This document shows, piece after piece, positions 5,803 through 6,798 of a stretch of 6,798 nucleotides of DNA. Location: the NCBI GenBank assembly GCA_937915485.1, contig CALGII010000059.1:1-6798 (forward strand). Direction: 5' to 3'. Source of the stretch: an uncultured Ignavibacteriota bacterium (GTDB taxonomy: Bacteria > Bacteroidota > Ignavibacteria > Tepidaquicellales > Tepidaquicellaceae). Under the pieces are notes generated by a model that saw only the letters and a program-made list of their open reading frames with translations, did not search any database and had not been told where the DNA came from. Within the stretch, counting starts at the first letter, position 1; each line of letters opens with the position of its first letter. The position numbers were made by a program, and so were the translations under genes.

Positions 5803-6798
5803 GCGGGAAACAAATATCGACAGGGGCAGAAGCCTCTGGTATTACTCGTACAGGAGATTCAAACGTCATAAACTCGCGGTATCGGCATTCTTTTTTTTAT
5901 GCATACCTATTATCGCCGCTGTTTTCGCCCCGCTGATTTCGCCTTACGACCCCGACAGGCAATTGCTCGAGTTCACATCAAAGCCGCCGATGTTCAGTTC
6001 AAAGGTTCTGCTGAAGAAGGAGAACAGCGCCGAAAAAATCATTCCGGTGAAAAAATTGATTTCCGAAGACGATAAATCGGTGAAGTACGTCGATTATACG
6101 GACAAGGAAATTACCGAAAGCATCGACGCGCTCGTTAAGAAGGACGGTAATTGCGTTTATGAGATGAAGTTTCTTCTCGGCACAGACAGGTTCGGCAGGG
6201 ACATTTTGAGCCGTCTGATTTACGGAGCGAGAATAAGTTTATCCGTCGGCTTGATTTCACAGGGCATCGCTCTTCTGCTTGGCGTCTTTCTCGGTTCAAT
6301 CGCGGGTTATTTCAGGGGCGCGCCCGACAGGGTGATAATGTGGCTTGTCAATGTCGTGTGGGCTTTCCCGTCGATACTTCTCGTTATCGCTATATCTATA
6401 GTTCTCGGCAAGGGATACTGGCAGGCGTTTGTGGCGATAGGGTTAACGGGCTGGGTTGACATCGCGCGTGTTATCCGCGGACAGATTATCTCGATTCGCG
6501 AAAGCGAGTACGTCGAGGCGGCGCGCGCGGCGGGATTCGGCAGCGCCCGTATAATTTTAAGGCACGTTTTGCCTAATTCTTTTTCTCCGGTTATAGTAAC
6601 TTCAACGGTCGGGCTTGCGAACGCGATTATATTCGAATCGAGCCTGAGTTTTCTCGGACTCGGAGTCCAGCCCCCGACGGCGAGTTGGGGGCAGATGGTT
6701 TTTGACGGTTACAAATTTTTAATCACGGGAACAAATTTCGGGATGGTCTTATTCCCGTCGCTCGCGATACTTCTCGCTGTATTCGCGGTTAATCTTAT
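5795..6798 (+). CDS. dppC: DppC-type ABC transporter permease, TTG start, cut by window end
   Basis: Second inner-membrane permease of the importer, partner of DppB. Its TTG start overlaps the dppB stop (TTGGATAA), implying translational coupling. The frame stays open for 334 codons to the window edge; by comparison with DppC ends (NLMGDGLRDALDPKLK) only about 15-20 residues are missing. N-terminal cytoplasmic part: LWYYSYRRFKRHK (14-26). First helix about 27-48, followed by SPYDPD. Conserved LLGTDRFGRDILSRLIYGAR spans 127-146, then helices near 150-172, 180-204 and 210-232. The EAA loop spans 238-261 (EYVEAARAAG, then ILRHVLPN), followed by SLSFLGLGVQPPTASWGQM (283-301) and a last helix from about 317. 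Odd feature: some 75 residues separate the first helix from the GTD motif, about 50 more than in E. coli DppC as I recall it; the extra part is Lys/Glu/Asp-rich and should face the periplasm. ATPase and binding-protein genes are not in the window. Confidence 0.93.
   Translation, partial: MDKRETNIDRGRSLWYYSYRRFKRHKLAVSAFFFLCIPIIAAVFAPLISPYDPDRQLLEFTSKPPMFSSKVLLKKENSAEKIIPVKKLISEDDKSVKYVDYTDKEITESIDALVKKDGNCVYEMKFLLGTDRFGRDILSRLIYGARISLSVGLISQGIALLLGVFLGSIAGYFRGAPDRVIMWLVNVVWAFPSILLVIAISIVLGKGYWQAFVAIGLTGWVDIARVIRGQIISIRESEYVEAARAAGFGSARIILRHVLPNSFSPVIVTSTVGLANAIIFESSLSFLGLGVQPPTASWGQMVFDGYKFLITGTNFGMVLFPSLAILLAVFAVNL

Noticed and set aside
4872..5813. Reverse-strand ORFs opposite dppB (4872-5243 and 5490-5813)
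   Set aside because: Antisense shadows of a conserved permease gene, with no motif or SD support.
5355..5936. 193-codon + strand ORF spanning the dppB/dppC junction
   Set aside because: A shadow frame. Both overlapping frames (dppB to 5802 and dppC from TTG 5795) carry clear conserved permease motifs.

Overview
The window looks like a piece of chromosome from a Bacteroidota/Chlorobiota-group bacterium, most probably Ignavibacteria or a close relative. The main reason is the pair of secreted beta-propeller proteins (YCF48-like repeats of the form NxxTGW...KTTxGGxNW) that each end in a type IX secretion (T9SS) type A sorting domain with the YPNPFN / VYDxLGxEV / LSSGVYFYRITAGDF wording typical of that clade. 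This placement rests on recalled family patterns, not on a search. All supported genes lie on the + strand.

Layout. Positions 1-286 are an AT-rich leader with one GC-rich palindromic island and no convincing gene. Positions 287-2386 (GTG start) encode a 699-residue secreted protein in which I count 14 propeller blades, that is two sevens, plus the T9SS tail. Positions 2387-2614 are AT-rich and contain a tiny 29-codon lipoprotein-like ORF (2533-2622), whose stop overlaps the start of the next gene. Positions 2615-3913 encode a 432-residue protein with one seven-blade propeller and the same T9SS tail. It is followed by a strong intrinsic terminator (3953-3995). Positions 4170-4811 encode an NlpC/P60 cell-wall peptidase lipoprotein with its own probable promoter and Shine-Dalgarno (SD) site. 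Another hairpin (4829-4868) separates it from a DppB-type permease (4876-5802). An overlapping DppC-type permease follows, starting at a TTG (5795) and cut by the window end.

How the genes relate. The two propeller genes are relatives that would be exported through Sec and then T9SS to the cell surface or medium; their ligands are unknown. The peptidase is an outer-envelope lipoprotein of murein remodelling or turnover and appears to be a separate transcription unit. The two permeases form the membrane channel of a peptide/nickel-type ABC importer. Its ATPases and binding protein are not in the window and may lie downstream.

Most notable observations: (1) the 3' ends of the two propeller genes share 51 nt with only two silent differences although the gene bodies differ strongly in sequence and base composition, suggesting a shared or converted sorting-tail cassette; (2) dppB has no SD at normal spacing, but a strong SD sits on the far side of the hairpin, so folding could bring it near the ATG; (3) blade counts of 14 and 7, with weak blades at positions 7 and 14, suggest whole-propeller duplication; (4) the DppC homologue has about 50 extra periplasmic residues after its first membrane helix.
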